A DNA stretch of 64,000 nucleotides from a virus: positions 1 to 64,000 of IMG/VR virus record IMGVR_UViG_3300030107_008258; one strand, given 5' to 3'. The position numbers were made by a program, and so were the translations under genes. Numbering within the stretch: the first letter of the stretch is position 1; each line of letters opens with the position of its first letter. The notes below the pieces were generated by a model. It was not told where the DNA came from. It saw only the letters and a list, made by a program, of their open reading frames with translations, and ran no database searches. Below are positions 1 through 7,523 of this stretch, piece by piece.

Positions 1-753
1 TTATTTTTTAACTAAAGGTTTAGGTGTTTTTACTTTCTTCACCTCGTACTTGCTTTTATCTTGCTCGTACAGTCTAGTTAAATTGTAAAACTCTTCGTAT
101 TCAGAGAAGGTGTCAAATATGTATGTCTGGCTAACTTCATCTCCTAGATCAAAGATGACATGCCAGTCATTTTCTTTATCACTTTTTTCAGCTCTCATTG
201 CAGCTTTGCGTAGGGCAGTAGCTTTGAAAGTTTTAACGGCATGCTGGTAAGAAATGCCATCTCTTCCTTGCTTACCGTACTCTCCGTGCTGATAGTGATC
301 TTGCACAAGTTCCCCTTTTGGGTCGATACCGAAAATTGTCCATTGGCCTTCTGTGTACTCAGAAGCTTTATAAACATTATTTCTGCCTTTAAAAGCATGA
401 GCAGGAGTATTTTCTCCAGCTACTATATTAACATAAATAGTTTTCTTTTCCTCTCTGGCTCTCTTAGCCGCTTCTTTTAAAGTCATGAAAAGATTTCTAT
501 TATAATAATTAAGTGATTGATAAAACGCTTTATTTGCGCCGGTTGTAGGGACAAATAAAGTTTTTTTAGTAATAATGTCGTTGATAGGGAAGTATTCTTT
601 TACTTCCGTCTCTTTCCACACTTCTTCGCGAGTGAGCACTCTTTCATCCAGTTCGGGGATGTACTCGTTAGCAAAAGAAACGAATGACCTATTTTCCGGA
701 GTCTGCGAAAAAACAGAAACGGAAACCAGTAGTGATAATATAAACGTTTTCAT
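1..753 (-). CDS. Putative secreted protein of unknown function
   Basis: I do not recognise the family. The start is taken at the ATG at 753, which overlaps the upstream stop as ATGA; an in-frame GTG at 762 is less likely. The first residues (MKTFILSLLVSVSVFSQ) form a clear signal peptide: a positive end, a hydrophobic core and a small-residue cleavage region. So the ~230-residue mature protein should be exported. It is hydrophilic, rich in Tyr, Lys and Glu, and ends in a Lys/Pro-rich tail (VKKVKTPKPLVKK). No membrane segment follows the signal. It is the last gene of an overlapping minus-strand series. Export by the host Sec system is inferred; a role in envelope modification or superinfection exclusion is only a guess. 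Confidence 0.6.
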   Translation of the reverse strand: MKTFILSLLVSVSVFSQTPENRSFVSFANEYIPELDERVLTREEVWKETEVKEYFPINDIITKKTLFVPTTGANKAFYQSLNYYNRNLFMTLKEAAKRAREEKKTIYVNIVAGENTPAHAFKGRNNVYKASEYTEGQWTIFGIDPKGELVQDHYQHGEYGKQGRDGISYQHAVKTFKATALRKAAMRAEKSDKENDWHVIFDLGDEVSQTYIFDTFSEYEEFYNLTRLYEQDKSKYEVKKVKTPKPLVKK

Positions 754-1247
754 TTCAAACACATTTTAGGGCCGTAGCCAAAGTCTCTTATATAATGATT
801 TTTTTTAAATTCTTCTACAGATTTTACCCAATACATTTCTATTCCTTCTTGATTACCTTCTTTGAAGTAACGACATAGGGCGACATGGGTAGCGTCTTTT
901 ATTTCTGCTAGTGAATTAACTTTGAGAATAGGATCTTTATATTTAGTAGTTTTAACGGAGATTTTACAACTCTTCCCTTCTTGGTTCCTACATAAGATAT
1001 CTGCCGAATGCTTATCTCCTTGAGAACGAGGAATAAAATCCATAAAACCTTTTACTTCTTCTGCCACGGCGTATTCTCCCGCTACTCCCATATAATGCCC
1101 CTCTAGACTCTTATCGTAAGCGCTACCATCTTTACGCCCCGAACACATCAAAGACTTCGTTTTTAAATGAGTCTTTCCTTCGGCTCGTGAGCGAGCAACA
1201 CTGTCAAGAAAAGCACGTTCATTAGAGTCGAAAAGTTTTACTTTCAT
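750..1247 (-). CDS. Putative PD-(D/E)XK-like nuclease or hypothetical phage protein
   Basis: 165 residues. The middle has the pattern of small phage proteins of the restriction-endonuclease-like fold: a helix with GVAGEYAVAEEV (E58), then an Asp in a strand (HSADILC, D83), then a strand ending in a lysine (CKISVKTTKY, K99). The acidic residue normally two places before the lysine is replaced by Ser97, so catalysis is uncertain. It overlaps both neighbours by 4 nt and is co-translated with the nucleotidyltransferase gene. The substrate is unknown. A DNA-binding or nicking role is family-based inference. Confidence 0.45.
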   Translation of the reverse strand: MKVKLFDSNERAFLDSVARSRAEGKTHLKTKSLMCSGRKDGSAYDKSLEGHYMGVAGEYAVAEEVKGFMDFIPRSQGDKHSADILCRNQEGKSCKISVKTTKYKDPILKVNSLAEIKDATHVALCRYFKEGNQEGIEMYWVKSVEEFKKNHYIRDFGYGPKMCLK

Positions 1248-1666
1248 TTTTTTAGCAACCAGCTACTACTTTGTATTTTGTCTCCCAAACCGTAAACAGG
1301 TTCGATGCCTATTTTTAAACATATTTCATGTTCGGGGGTATCCCCGCCTTCTATTCTGTCTCCGCCATTACAGAATAACATCTCCTCAAACTTAGGCTTA
1401 TAAGCCGCTCTTAGCCAAGTTAATGTTTCACAAACAGTATCATCTTCATCCACTGACTCAATAGCCACCTCAACGCCTTTAAGGGCTTGCATAATAGCGA
1501 TCCTTTCTTTCAGAGGCATGAAAGCTTTGCCTTTCTTACGTTCTAAAAACTGATCGTTATTGACTATTACAAAAAGGCTATCAGCCATTCCGCGAGCTTT
1601 TTGTAGGAGTTCAATATGACCCACATGGACAGGATCAAAACCGCCGCTAACTATTGCTAACTTCAT
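1244..1666 (-). CDS. Cytidylyltransferase-like nucleotidyltransferase (heptose-1-P adenylyltransferase or FAD synthetase type)
   Basis: 140 residues, the usual size for a single-domain HIGH-superfamily nucleotidyltransferase. The N-terminus has the nucleotide-binding GGFDPVHVGHIELL motif with HVGH as the catalytic HxGH. CNGGDR matches the second conserved motif, and SSSWLLKK at the C-terminus corresponds to the ISSTxx(R/K) region. Known family members couple a sugar or polyol phosphate with CTP or ATP; the C-terminal half of HldE makes ADP-heptose. A GT9 (heptosyltransferase) fold lies about 2 kb upstream in the same series, and a HddA-like kinase is at 20512. A heptose route is therefore plausible but not proven. 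Substrate specificity cannot be read from sequence. Confidence 0.75.
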   Translation of the reverse strand: MKLAIVSGGFDPVHVGHIELLQKARGMADSLFVIVNNDQFLERKKGKAFMPLKERIAIMQALKGVEVAIESVDEDDTVCETLTWLRAAYKPKFEEMLFCNGGDRIEGGDTPEHEICLKIGIEPVYGLGDKIQSSSWLLKK

Positions 1667-1895
1667 TTTTATATATATTATAATCGTTTTTTACTTTTTT
1701 TTGCCAAAGTAAATGACTGAGTTTTATAGCTTTTGAATCTCCTTCCTCCACTGCTGTTCGAAGCCCTATTTCCGCACATTTTATTTCAGAAAACCAAGGT
1801 TGATTAATTTTAGTCCGATTAATAATATCCTCCGCATAAGAGAGCCAATATTCTCTAGAGCCATATTTAACGTCTCTTTGTTGAACAGTAACCAT
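1647..1895 (-). CDS. Small hypothetical protein
   Basis: 82 residues, starting at ATG 1895 and overlapping the next gene by 20 nt. It is mostly helical by eye and rich in Lys, Glu, Trp and Tyr, with no signal peptide, membrane segment or recognisable motif. Position and overlap support it as a real translated gene between the cupin and the nucleotidyltransferase. Function unknown. Confidence 0.5.
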   Translation of the reverse strand: MVTVQQRDVKYGSREYWLSYAEDIINRTKINQPWFSEIKCAEIGLRTAVEEGDSKAIKLSHLLWQKKVKNDYNIYKNEVSNS

Positions 1896-1897
1896 TT

Positions 1898-2254
1898 TTA
1901 TCTCCAGACTCTATAACTATCACTATCTTCGTGAAAGGTACTTATTTCAATAAACTTTACCGGCCCTTTAAAAGCTTCAAGTTTGTGCGGAACAAGCCTT
2001 CCTATTTCAAAACTTTTTCCTTTTTCAAGGTAAATGGGAGTTGTCTCTGTTGTTTCCGTATCTAGAATATGGATACAAAGCGTTCCTTCAAGGATATAAA
2101 AAGACTCATGTTTTTTTGAATGAAAATGCATTGAAGAAGACTTACCTTCTTTAACGTAAAGAATTTTACCGCAATAATTTTCTTCTTTATTGTTTGCGAG
2201 CCATATTTCATGACCCCAGCTTTTCTCGACTTTTTTAGTAGCTAAAATACTCAA
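1898..2254 (-). CDS. Cupin protein, phosphomannose isomerase-like
   Basis: 118 residues forming one cupin barrel. SWGHEIWLA near the N-terminus resembles the KPWG(W/H)E lead-in of type II mannose-6-phosphate isomerase cupins. MHFHSKKHESFYILEGTL is cupin motif 1, with metal-binding His, His and Glu. GRLVPHKLEA is motif 2 with its His. The tail FIEISTFHEDSDSYRV also resembles the phosphomannose isomerase end. Known relatives isomerise or epimerise sugar phosphates; mannose-6-P isomerisation would feed the GDP-mannose pathway encoded by gmd at 18670. The protein could instead be a regulatory or sugar-binding cupin. Confidence 0.7.
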   Translation of the reverse strand: MSILATKKVEKSWGHEIWLANNKEENYCGKILYVKEGKSSSMHFHSKKHESFYILEGTLCIHILDTETTETTPIYLEKGKSFEIGRLVPHKLEAFKGPVKFIEISTFHEDSDSYRVWR

Positions 2255-2744
2255 AATTTAAATTTCCTTTAATTGGGATAAAAGCGTTTGGCCGCTTGGT
2301 GTTTCCTTTGTAATCGTTACAACTGTATTTTGTCCATGTTTTACGTGTATCATAATTTATTAAAAAATTACCTTCTTTATCACATACTTTAAAGCATAAG
2401 ACTTTCCTATCGTTAGGAAGATTGACAAAAATATAACCATATACATTGTATATACGACTTTGTTTTTGTAAAATATCAAGCTTTTCAGCAGTAATTAAAT
2501 AGCCTTTCTCTTTCAGTGCGTTTAAAGTACAAACCGTCTTTAGCTTTCTATTGAAATATGGGCGCGTTTTTATTTCAGCTATTCCAATTAACTCGTTACC
2601 TTTATGGATAAATACGTCAAACTTCTCTGCATCATAAGTTGTATGAACTACGCGAACACCGTACTCAGCTTCAATGAGCTTACCAGTCCGTTTTTCTTCA
2701 CCAATAAACTTTCTACCTTCAGTTGTATATCTATCTAATTCCAT
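2235..2744 (-). CDS. PD-(D/E)XK family nuclease
   Basis: 169 residues. The catalytic pattern is clear: D43 in EKFDVFIHKG, then a strand with E57-x-K59 (GIAEIKTRPY), with acidic residues in the preceding helix. Such proteins cleave or nick DNA with Mg2+; phage versions include Holliday resolvases and restriction-type enzymes. The C-terminal half (residues ~70-169) has no motif I recognise. It overlaps the cupin by 20 nt and is the first gene after two tandem pseudoknot RNA elements (2754-2936). The exact substrate is not determined. Confidence 0.65.
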   Translation of the reverse strand: MELDRYTTEGRKFIGEEKRTGKLIEAEYGVRVVHTTYDAEKFDVFIHKGNELIGIAEIKTRPYFNRKLKTVCTLNALKEKGYLITAEKLDILQKQSRIYNVYGYIFVNLPNDRKVLCFKVCDKEGNFLINYDTRKTWTKYSCNDYKGNTKRPNAFIPIKGNLNFEYFSY

Positions 2745-2753
2745 TTAAATACT

Positions 2754-2822
2754 GCGGGTTCTTTGGGAAGTCTTTAACTCAGAAAGGAGAACCCGCAAAC
2801 AACCCTCTTTTACTGTTAAAGT
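2754..2822 (-). ncRNA. Pseudoknot RNA element, copy 2 (long form)
   Basis: Two interleaved helices are visible. Helix A is CTTTAAC (2772-2778) with GTTAAAG (2815-2821). Helix B is GCGGGTTCT (2754-2762) with AGAACCCGC (2788-2796). Read on the minus strand the order is A5-B5-A3-B3, an H-type pseudoknot. The joiners carry the shared sequence AGTAAAAGAGGG before B5 and CCTTTCTGA before A3. Copies at 3699 and 52194 have the same layout with different but still complementary helix B bases. It lies downstream of copy 1 in the gap after the gene ending at 2926. Confidence 0.65.
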
Positions 2823-2877
2823 TTGACGTTTGCACTTCCTAGCCCTCAATAACGACGTCATACGTTTTTTTTACTAG

Positions 2878-2936
2878 GCTAGTTATTTGTTCTCTCTGCT
2901 AATCAGTGAGGATAATACCTCCCTTTTATTTAGCAG
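2878..2936 (-). ncRNA. Pseudoknot RNA element, copy 1 (short form)
   Basis: Helix A is CTGCTAA (2896-2902) with TTAGCAG (2930-2936), seven perfect pairs. On the minus strand the interior reads ATAAAAGGGAGG, a short spacer, then CCTCACTGA, matching the shared joiner sequences of the other copies. The stop codon of the gene at 2926-3648 lies inside the ATAAAAGGG joiner. A second helix is weak here (TTAT in the joiner with ATAA at 2883-2886), so the pseudoknot is less certain in this copy. Confidence 0.5.
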
Positions 2937-3648
2937 TTTTCTTCTGCATTCTCTCAATGATTTCGAACATTTTAAGACGCGGAATGTCTTTAATTGAATC
3001 CCATTCATCAGCCCCGTCAACTTTTTCAGTTACCATCTTAGCTTTAATATCGGTAAACTTAACCTTCTTTTCCTTCATTAGATTTTTTAAGAAAAGGTCT
3101 GGAGAAGCAGCGTTACTGCTAGGACTTGGAGTGGATATTTTCACGTTTTTAATTTCTTCTTTAGCTACAATGTTAATGCGTAAAAAATTACGAACAGCAC
3201 GACAAAAGGCTCGATTTTCTGCTATCGCTGCAAGATACATTTGACCAAAACTCTCAGTATTTTTAATTCCAGCATCGGCTATCCCCTCAAACAAGACTGA
3301 TTCTCCGTTTTCTGTTTCGTAATTTCCTATCCATGTTATTGAGCATGAAGCGCAGACATACTCTGGAGATGCTTCGTGAATTTTATAAGTTACTGAGTGG
3401 AAGCCTCTTACAGAAGCTAAATCCTTCAAGCCACCCAATAAAATAATTAGCTCATTATCTTCTAACTTGCTTATATCTGTTTCGTCAGTACGGTCTCTAT
3501 TAGCTACTAAAAACTCAGGCTTAATCATCTTGCGCCAATTAACAGTACCGTCCTCGTTAAAATGGTATGTTACCGTCTCGTCTTCAATCAATCCGTACTT
3601 GTTGCGGGTAAAAACGCGAGGTGGCTTGTTTATCTCTTTAGTTCCCAT
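2926..3648 (-). CDS. Putative single-strand annealing / recombination protein
   Basis: 240 residues; I have no firm family. Residues ~120-150 contain GIADAGIKNTESFGQMYLAAIAENRAFCRAVRNFLRI. The sub-pattern AxAExRAFCRAVRxFLxI resembles the helix of phage annealing proteins of the ERF/RecT/Rad52 type (AxxxTRAxxRAxRxxxGI). This is followed by a Ser/Pro linker (STPSPSSNAASP) and a helical C-terminal domain. CASC in the first half could bind metal or be fortuitous. It has its own near-consensus promoter at 3659-3687, with the -10 ending about 11 nt before ATG. It could instead be an unrelated early protein. Confidence 0.4.
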   Translation of the reverse strand: MGTKEINKPPRVFTRNKYGLIEDETVTYHFNEDGTVNWRKMIKPEFLVANRDRTDETDISKLEDNELIILLGGLKDLASVRGFHSVTYKIHEASPEYVCASCSITWIGNYETENGESVLFEGIADAGIKNTESFGQMYLAAIAENRAFCRAVRNFLRINIVAKEEIKNVKISTPSPSSNAASPDLFLKNLMKEKKVKFTDIKAKMVTEKVDGADEWDSIKDIPRLKMFEIIERMQKKTAK

Positions 3649-3658
3649 ATGAAATGTA

Positions 3659-3687
3659 ATCTTAAATTAGTCGGGGCGATGTGTCAA
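3659..3687 (-). promoter_or_regulatory. Sigma70-type promoter for the gene starting at 3648
   Basis: On the minus strand TTGACA (3687-3682) and TAAGAT (3664-3659) are separated by exactly 17 nt. Expected transcription start is about 3650-3653, only 2-5 nt before the ATG at 3648, so the mRNA would be essentially leaderless. Confidence 0.7.
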
Positions 3688-3698
3688 GAGGAAAATAT

Positions 3699-3766
3699 AC
3701 AGGTTCTTTGGCTTTACAGCTTATCAGTAAAGAGAACCTGTGAAACAACTCCCTTTTTATTTAAGC
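3699..3766 (-). ncRNA. Pseudoknot RNA element, copy 3 (long form)
   Basis: Helix B is ACAGGTTCT (3699-3707) with AGAACCTGT (3733-3741), nine perfect pairs. Helix A is GCTTA (3719-3723) with TAAGC (3762-3766). The helices interleave as in copies 2 and 6. Minus-strand joiners read AATAAAAAGGGAGTTGTTT and CTTTACTGA. It begins about 10 nt after the stop of the glycosyltransferase gene at 3776 and ends just before the promoter at 3659-3687. This places it as a 3' UTR element of the upstream operon. Confidence 0.65.
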
Positions 3767-3775
3767 AGTACTTTA

Positions 3776-4960
3776 TCAATTTTTCTCAAAAAACTGAAAA
3801 TGTTCTTCTTCTTCCCAAAAAAGTGGATCATCAATTATTTCATGAGGTTCGTGATCCATTGTAGGGCTTGCATGAATATTTCTCATTAGCGCGGCAGTAG
3901 AAGGATAAAATTTATTATTATAAATAATAAAATGTTTAGATTTATAGTAAAGATTATTTTTATCTTTTAGTTCAGAAAAATCTTCTTGGCACCTTTTTTT
4001 AATCGGTTGTATCATTCCATAATCAAAATATTCTAATTTTAAATCTTTTAAAAAGTCGCCATCTTTTCGTGTTCTTATTAAGTAGGTAATTGAGTTAGCC
4101 TGTACCCTTTTTATAAAATTGGGATCGTGGTCGTCCTCTACATAATAAATTAATTCAAGAATACGGCTACTATAGTTGTCTAAGATTTCATTACTTAATG
4201 GACGATTTGTTATTACCGAACAGGGGCAGCCTTGAAGTTGTTTTACTAAATTTTCTTCATTAAAATTTAAATCCATTCTTATAATCAAAGAACTTACTCC
4301 TATTTTTTGAGCATCAATAAGATGAGATAAACTAGATTCTATACGAGGATTATTGAAAGAAGCTCCAATTCTTAAAGTTTTGTATTCCGTAGAAAAGGTA
4401 TGTATACCTGCAAAACGAAGTATTTCCGCCGCCACGGTCTCAGGTTTAATTCTGTTTATAGACTTGGGATTTTCTGATGGTTGATAAGACGGCTTTTTTC
4501 CCGAAGGAGAGTCTTGTAAAATTTTTATATTATCATTAGAACTCCAATAGGGCTTGAATTGATCTATATAGCAATTATAAGGATAAAGAATAACGCTTTT
4601 TTTATCGTAAGCAGAAGCAATATGGGAAGTTTCATTATTGGAAGAAACATGAACTAAAGATTTTTTTATTACGTAAGCCTTGTGATTAAAGTTGCATTGG
4701 CCTAGGGCTAAATAGCATTTAGTGAGTGGGCGACAATTTTTGTCGCCTAATTGCACCATCTCAATTCCAGCTTCCTTTAATTTTGGGGCTATTAAGTCTA
4801 CCACAAGCTGCCAATGATCGTATGACATTGCCTGTGTGCCAAGAGGCGATGTGTCTATAGTAATGTATTTATCAATAGCTAAAGGAAAAAATTTTTCATA
4901 AAGATGAGGTTTGTCGATCTTTAAGTCGTTTTGCAAGGCATAAGATTCTAAAATGTGCAT
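3776..4960 (-). CDS. C-terminal part of a GT9 (heptosyltransferase-like) glycosyltransferase with an extra domain
   Basis: 394 residues. The first ~150 look like the C-terminal Rossmann half of a GT9 enzyme: HILESYALQ, a nucleotide-sugar binding segment VQLGDKNCRPL, then SLVHVSSNNETSHIASAYDKK and VILYPYNCY. The matching GT9 N-terminal half is at the end of the previous gene (4948-6870). Residues ~190-390 form another domain I do not recognise. Start is ATG 4960, preceded by AGGAGA at a good Shine-Dalgarno distance, so it is translated on its own and overlaps the previous gene by 13 nt in another frame. Transfer of a heptose-like sugar is family-based inference. The two halves probably act as a complex. 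Confidence 0.6.
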   Translation of the reverse strand: MHILESYALQNDLKIDKPHLYEKFFPLAIDKYITIDTSPLGTQAMSYDHWQLVVDLIAPKLKEAGIEMVQLGDKNCRPLTKCYLALGQCNFNHKAYVIKKSLVHVSSNNETSHIASAYDKKSVILYPYNCYIDQFKPYWSSNDNIKILQDSPSGKKPSYQPSENPKSINRIKPETVAAEILRFAGIHTFSTEYKTLRIGASFNNPRIESSLSHLIDAQKIGVSSLIIRMDLNFNEENLVKQLQGCPCSVITNRPLSNEILDNYSSRILELIYYVEDDHDPNFIKRVQANSITYLIRTRKDGDFLKDLKLEYFDYGMIQPIKKRCQEDFSELKDKNNLYYKSKHFIIYNNKFYPSTAALMRNIHASPTMDHEPHEIIDDPLFWEEEEHFQFFEKN

Positions 4961-6870
4961 AAATTTCTCCTATCTATTACGTCTTTGCAGTTGTGTACAT
5001 AATTACTCAAACGTTGAGTAGCGATATAAGGATTAAAAATTATTTCAAATATCCCATTATCATCTCCCATTCCCTCAAGAGAAAGGGCATTGTCAAATTG
5101 AGGATTATAAGGGATGACCTTATGGACGTTCTCGTCAGACTCTACGATGGAAAAGTATTCAGGTTTTGTTACAATATATAAATTATAATCTGGGTATTTA
5201 TCTTTTAAAGATTTAAATAAAGCTGTAGAAAGAAATACATCCACCGCAGAATCGGGCATTACATAGGCGAGTCTTTTCCCTGCGTCATCTTCGTCGACTA
5301 AATCACTTATTTTTACAGGGAAAAATTTAGCATTGTGGTCTCTCGCAACTTTTCTAAAATAATCTTCAATTTGAGCACGGGGGATTTTACTCTCTAAAGA
5401 AGTCATCCAATTTTTATAACCATCATCATTAACGTGATTTTCAGTATTGAGTATATTCTTATAAAGAGCTAGTACCCACTCCGAATCGTTTTCTATGGGA
5501 GGAACGTATGCGTCTGGGTAATTTCTTTTTTGCTTATTAGCATCTTGATCTGAAAAATCGTAATTAGTTGAAGGAGTGCTATCTATAAATTCCTCGAATT
5601 TTTTACCAATAACCTCAACTGAAAAATTATCAATGGCCCACTGCCTCGAAACTTTCCCTTGCTCCTCCCTTTCCTCTTTCGACATATTATAAACCATATC
5701 TATACTAGTAGATATAGAAAAAGGGCAAGTGGATGCTTTTCGGAACTCAGTTTGATGCTCCCTATATTCAGTCCAATCTAGGGGAATAGACCCAGATCCT
5801 TCTTCGCAACTTTCCTCGCCGCAACTATAATTAGTGACTAAAGTTATAAGTTCTGTTAATTTTGCTTCTTGAATCGGAATTTCTTGCCCCCCACTAGTAA
5901 AAGGATGGCAATAGACATCCATCAAATTGTAAACTTCATTAAGTTGTTCTTCTGTAATCCCAAGTCCGACATTAGGAGTAACTTGAGCTTTTTCACTTTT
6001 ACATAATCCACAATTCTGATTTTCTCCATTGTACGGTTTTATTTCGTAGCCATTGCATTTTTTACAAACATGCGTAGTTAGAATTTCAGAATGATCAACT
6101 CCATACTCTTTGGCTAATGAATGAATATTCCACCCTTCTTTCCAAAAAGTATGAAAAAGTAAATATGTTTTCTTTTTAGGCTTTTCCTGCTCCTTCCATT
6201 TTGCGTACCCCTCTAATAAATTAGGGACAGATTTTCGGAGCTGATTCCTAAATACAAACCCAACTATAAAAGCATCGTCTTCTATATTATTGTCTCTTCT
6301 TAATTTAAGACGTTCCTTATCTTCTAGTCGATAAAAATATTTAGTTTCAATGCATCCATGCATTGTTTTAATATGATTGTGGCCCATTTTATTTAGAGCC
6401 TTTGCCGCAAAAGAACTCCAAATCCAATAATTTTTAATTTTAGGAGCGTTTTTAATAGCGGAAGGTAAAATAGGAAGAGAATCTAAAGTTGTCCAAATAA
6501 CAGAATTTATTTTATTAAACCACGGTTTGTCTACAGCAAACTCCGTCCCCCATATGTCTTGAACGCCAAAATAAAAGTCTGGCTTTTCTTCCCGTATGAC
6601 CTTATCTACTAGATACCCGCCATAACTTGCAATTCGAGCCTGCCCGGGATCTTGACTAACGCGGTGACGTTCATGTTCGTCGTCAGGAAGAGTTCCTATG
6701 GATTTCCATGGAGTCCGTTGCAATAAAGGCTCGGAATAAGAACTCCCGCAGCAATACTGAACTATTTCATATTTTTTAGTTTTATAGAGATAAGATAAGA
6801 GGGCTTTAGCATTTCTGCCAAAGCCCGTCTTAGCTAAACTCGAATCAGTTTGAAATAAAAGCTTCTTCAT
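4948..6870 (-). CDS. Two-domain glycosyltransferase: GT4-like with zinc-ribbon insert plus GT9 N-terminal half
   Basis: 640 residues from ATG 6870, which overlaps the previous stop as TAATG; an in-frame TTG at 6876 is less likely. Residues 1-440 look like a GT-B glycosyltransferase: TGFGRNAKALLSYL at the N-terminus, and HPFTSGGQEIPIQEAKL as the donor-binding loop with its acidic residues. A zinc-ribbon insert lies near 269-290 (CKKCNG and CGLC pairs). After a linker, residues ~525-640 (RLAYVMPDSAVDVFLSTALF onwards) match the N-terminal half of GT9 heptosyltransferases, and the rest of that fold is the next gene. Sugar and acceptor are unknown. The neighbouring nucleotidyltransferase and cupin suggest a shared pathway. 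Confidence 0.65.
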   Translation of the reverse strand: MKKLLFQTDSSLAKTGFGRNAKALLSYLYKTKKYEIVQYCCGSSYSEPLLQRTPWKSIGTLPDDEHERHRVSQDPGQARIASYGGYLVDKVIREEKPDFYFGVQDIWGTEFAVDKPWFNKINSVIWTTLDSLPILPSAIKNAPKIKNYWIWSSFAAKALNKMGHNHIKTMHGCIETKYFYRLEDKERLKLRRDNNIEDDAFIVGFVFRNQLRKSVPNLLEGYAKWKEQEKPKKKTYLLFHTFWKEGWNIHSLAKEYGVDHSEILTTHVCKKCNGYEIKPYNGENQNCGLCKSEKAQVTPNVGLGITEEQLNEVYNLMDVYCHPFTSGGQEIPIQEAKLTELITLVTNYSCGEESCEEGSGSIPLDWTEYREHQTEFRKASTCPFSISTSIDMVYNMSKEEREEQGKVSRQWAIDNFSVEVIGKKFEEFIDSTPSTNYDFSDQDANKQKRNYPDAYVPPIENDSEWVLALYKNILNTENHVNDDGYKNWMTSLESKIPRAQIEDYFRKVARDHNAKFFPVKISDLVDEDDAGKRLAYVMPDSAVDVFLSTALFKSLKDKYPDYNLYIVTKPEYFSIVESDENVHKVIPYNPQFDNALSLEGMGDDNGIFEIIFNPYIATQRLSNYVHNCKDVIDRRNLCTF

Positions 6871-7433
6871 TACCAAGGAATACCATCGTCTTCTGTGGTA
6901 TTATCTTGGGTAGGAGTCGTATTTTCAACTTTTTCCTGAGTCTTTCTACGGTTATCAGAATTATTGTTACTAAATTGATTTTCTTCAATACTGTCCATAA
7001 AATAATTATTTAAGACGGTAAGAGCATATTCTTTTAGCATACGGCCTTCTGCAAAATTAAACCCAATAATAAAAGATTTTTTAACATTTTCTTCTGAATT
7101 GTTTTGATTCAAAGAGAAGCTGTACCCTACTTGGTTTCCTTCTCGTAAGTAAGGAGAAAACTTGAAAGTAGTATTCCTTTCCTTCGTGCCGTGGAAATTA
7201 CCGAATTCTCCGTTAGTTTCAATGGCGTGAACTAGTCCAGCCAGTTCAGTGACGCTGAATTTAGAAGAAGCTTTCTTTTCGGGGCCAGAGCCTTTAAAAG
7301 TTCCTGTTTTGCTTTGGTTATTCCAAGATGCCTGTCTCACAAAATTAACCCAAAGAGCCTTATCTTTTTTATTGTAAGAAAAAGAGCAGGCGGAACCGGT
7401 ATTTTTTGCATTAGGCTTATAGAACTGTAACAT
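6870..7433 (-). CDS. Candidate ssDNA-binding protein with acidic SSB-type tail
   Basis: 187 residues. The N-terminal ~125 residues have the feel of a PC4/Whirly or OB-type ssDNA-binding domain: many aromatics and Lys, LWVNFVRQASWN, KFSVTELAGLVHAIE, GFNFAEGRMLKEYALTVLNNYF. The last ~55 residues are a disordered Asn/Gln/Glu-rich linker ending in DDGIPW. That end mimics the DDDIPF tip with which bacterial SSB recruits partner proteins. It sits directly upstream of glycosyltransferase genes but immediately downstream of the polymerase operon. It has a promoter at 7495-7523, a ~60-nt leader and an AAAGGA ribosome-binding site. The function is inferred from composition and tail. Confidence 0.55.
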   Translation of the reverse strand: MLQFYKPNAKNTGSACSFSYNKKDKALWVNFVRQASWNNQSKTGTFKGSGPEKKASSKFSVTELAGLVHAIETNGEFGNFHGTKERNTTFKFSPYLREGNQVGYSFSLNQNNSEENVKKSFIIGFNFAEGRMLKEYALTVLNNYFMDSIEENQFSNNNSDNRRKTQEKVENTTPTQDNTTEDDGIPW

Positions 7434-7494
7434 ATCTTATTTCCTTTCTTTTGTTTAGTGGTTATGTATTATGGAGATTCCTCTCAGTGCTTGT

Positions 7495-7523
7495 AGTATT
7501 ATGGTTTTCGGTGGTAGAGTCAA
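7495..7523 (-). promoter_or_regulatory. Sigma70-type promoter for the ssDNA-binding protein operon
   Basis: TTGACT (7523-7518) and AATACT (7500-7495), spacer 17, on the minus strand. A 16-nt reading gives TAATAC. Unlike most promoters here it leaves a leader of about 55 nt with AAAGGA before ATG 7433 and a small GAGA/TCTC hairpin. Confidence 0.55.

Noticed and set aside
4948-4960. Programmed frameshift joining the GT9 halves
   Set aside because: No slippery heptamer was seen, and the second gene has its own ribosome-binding site.
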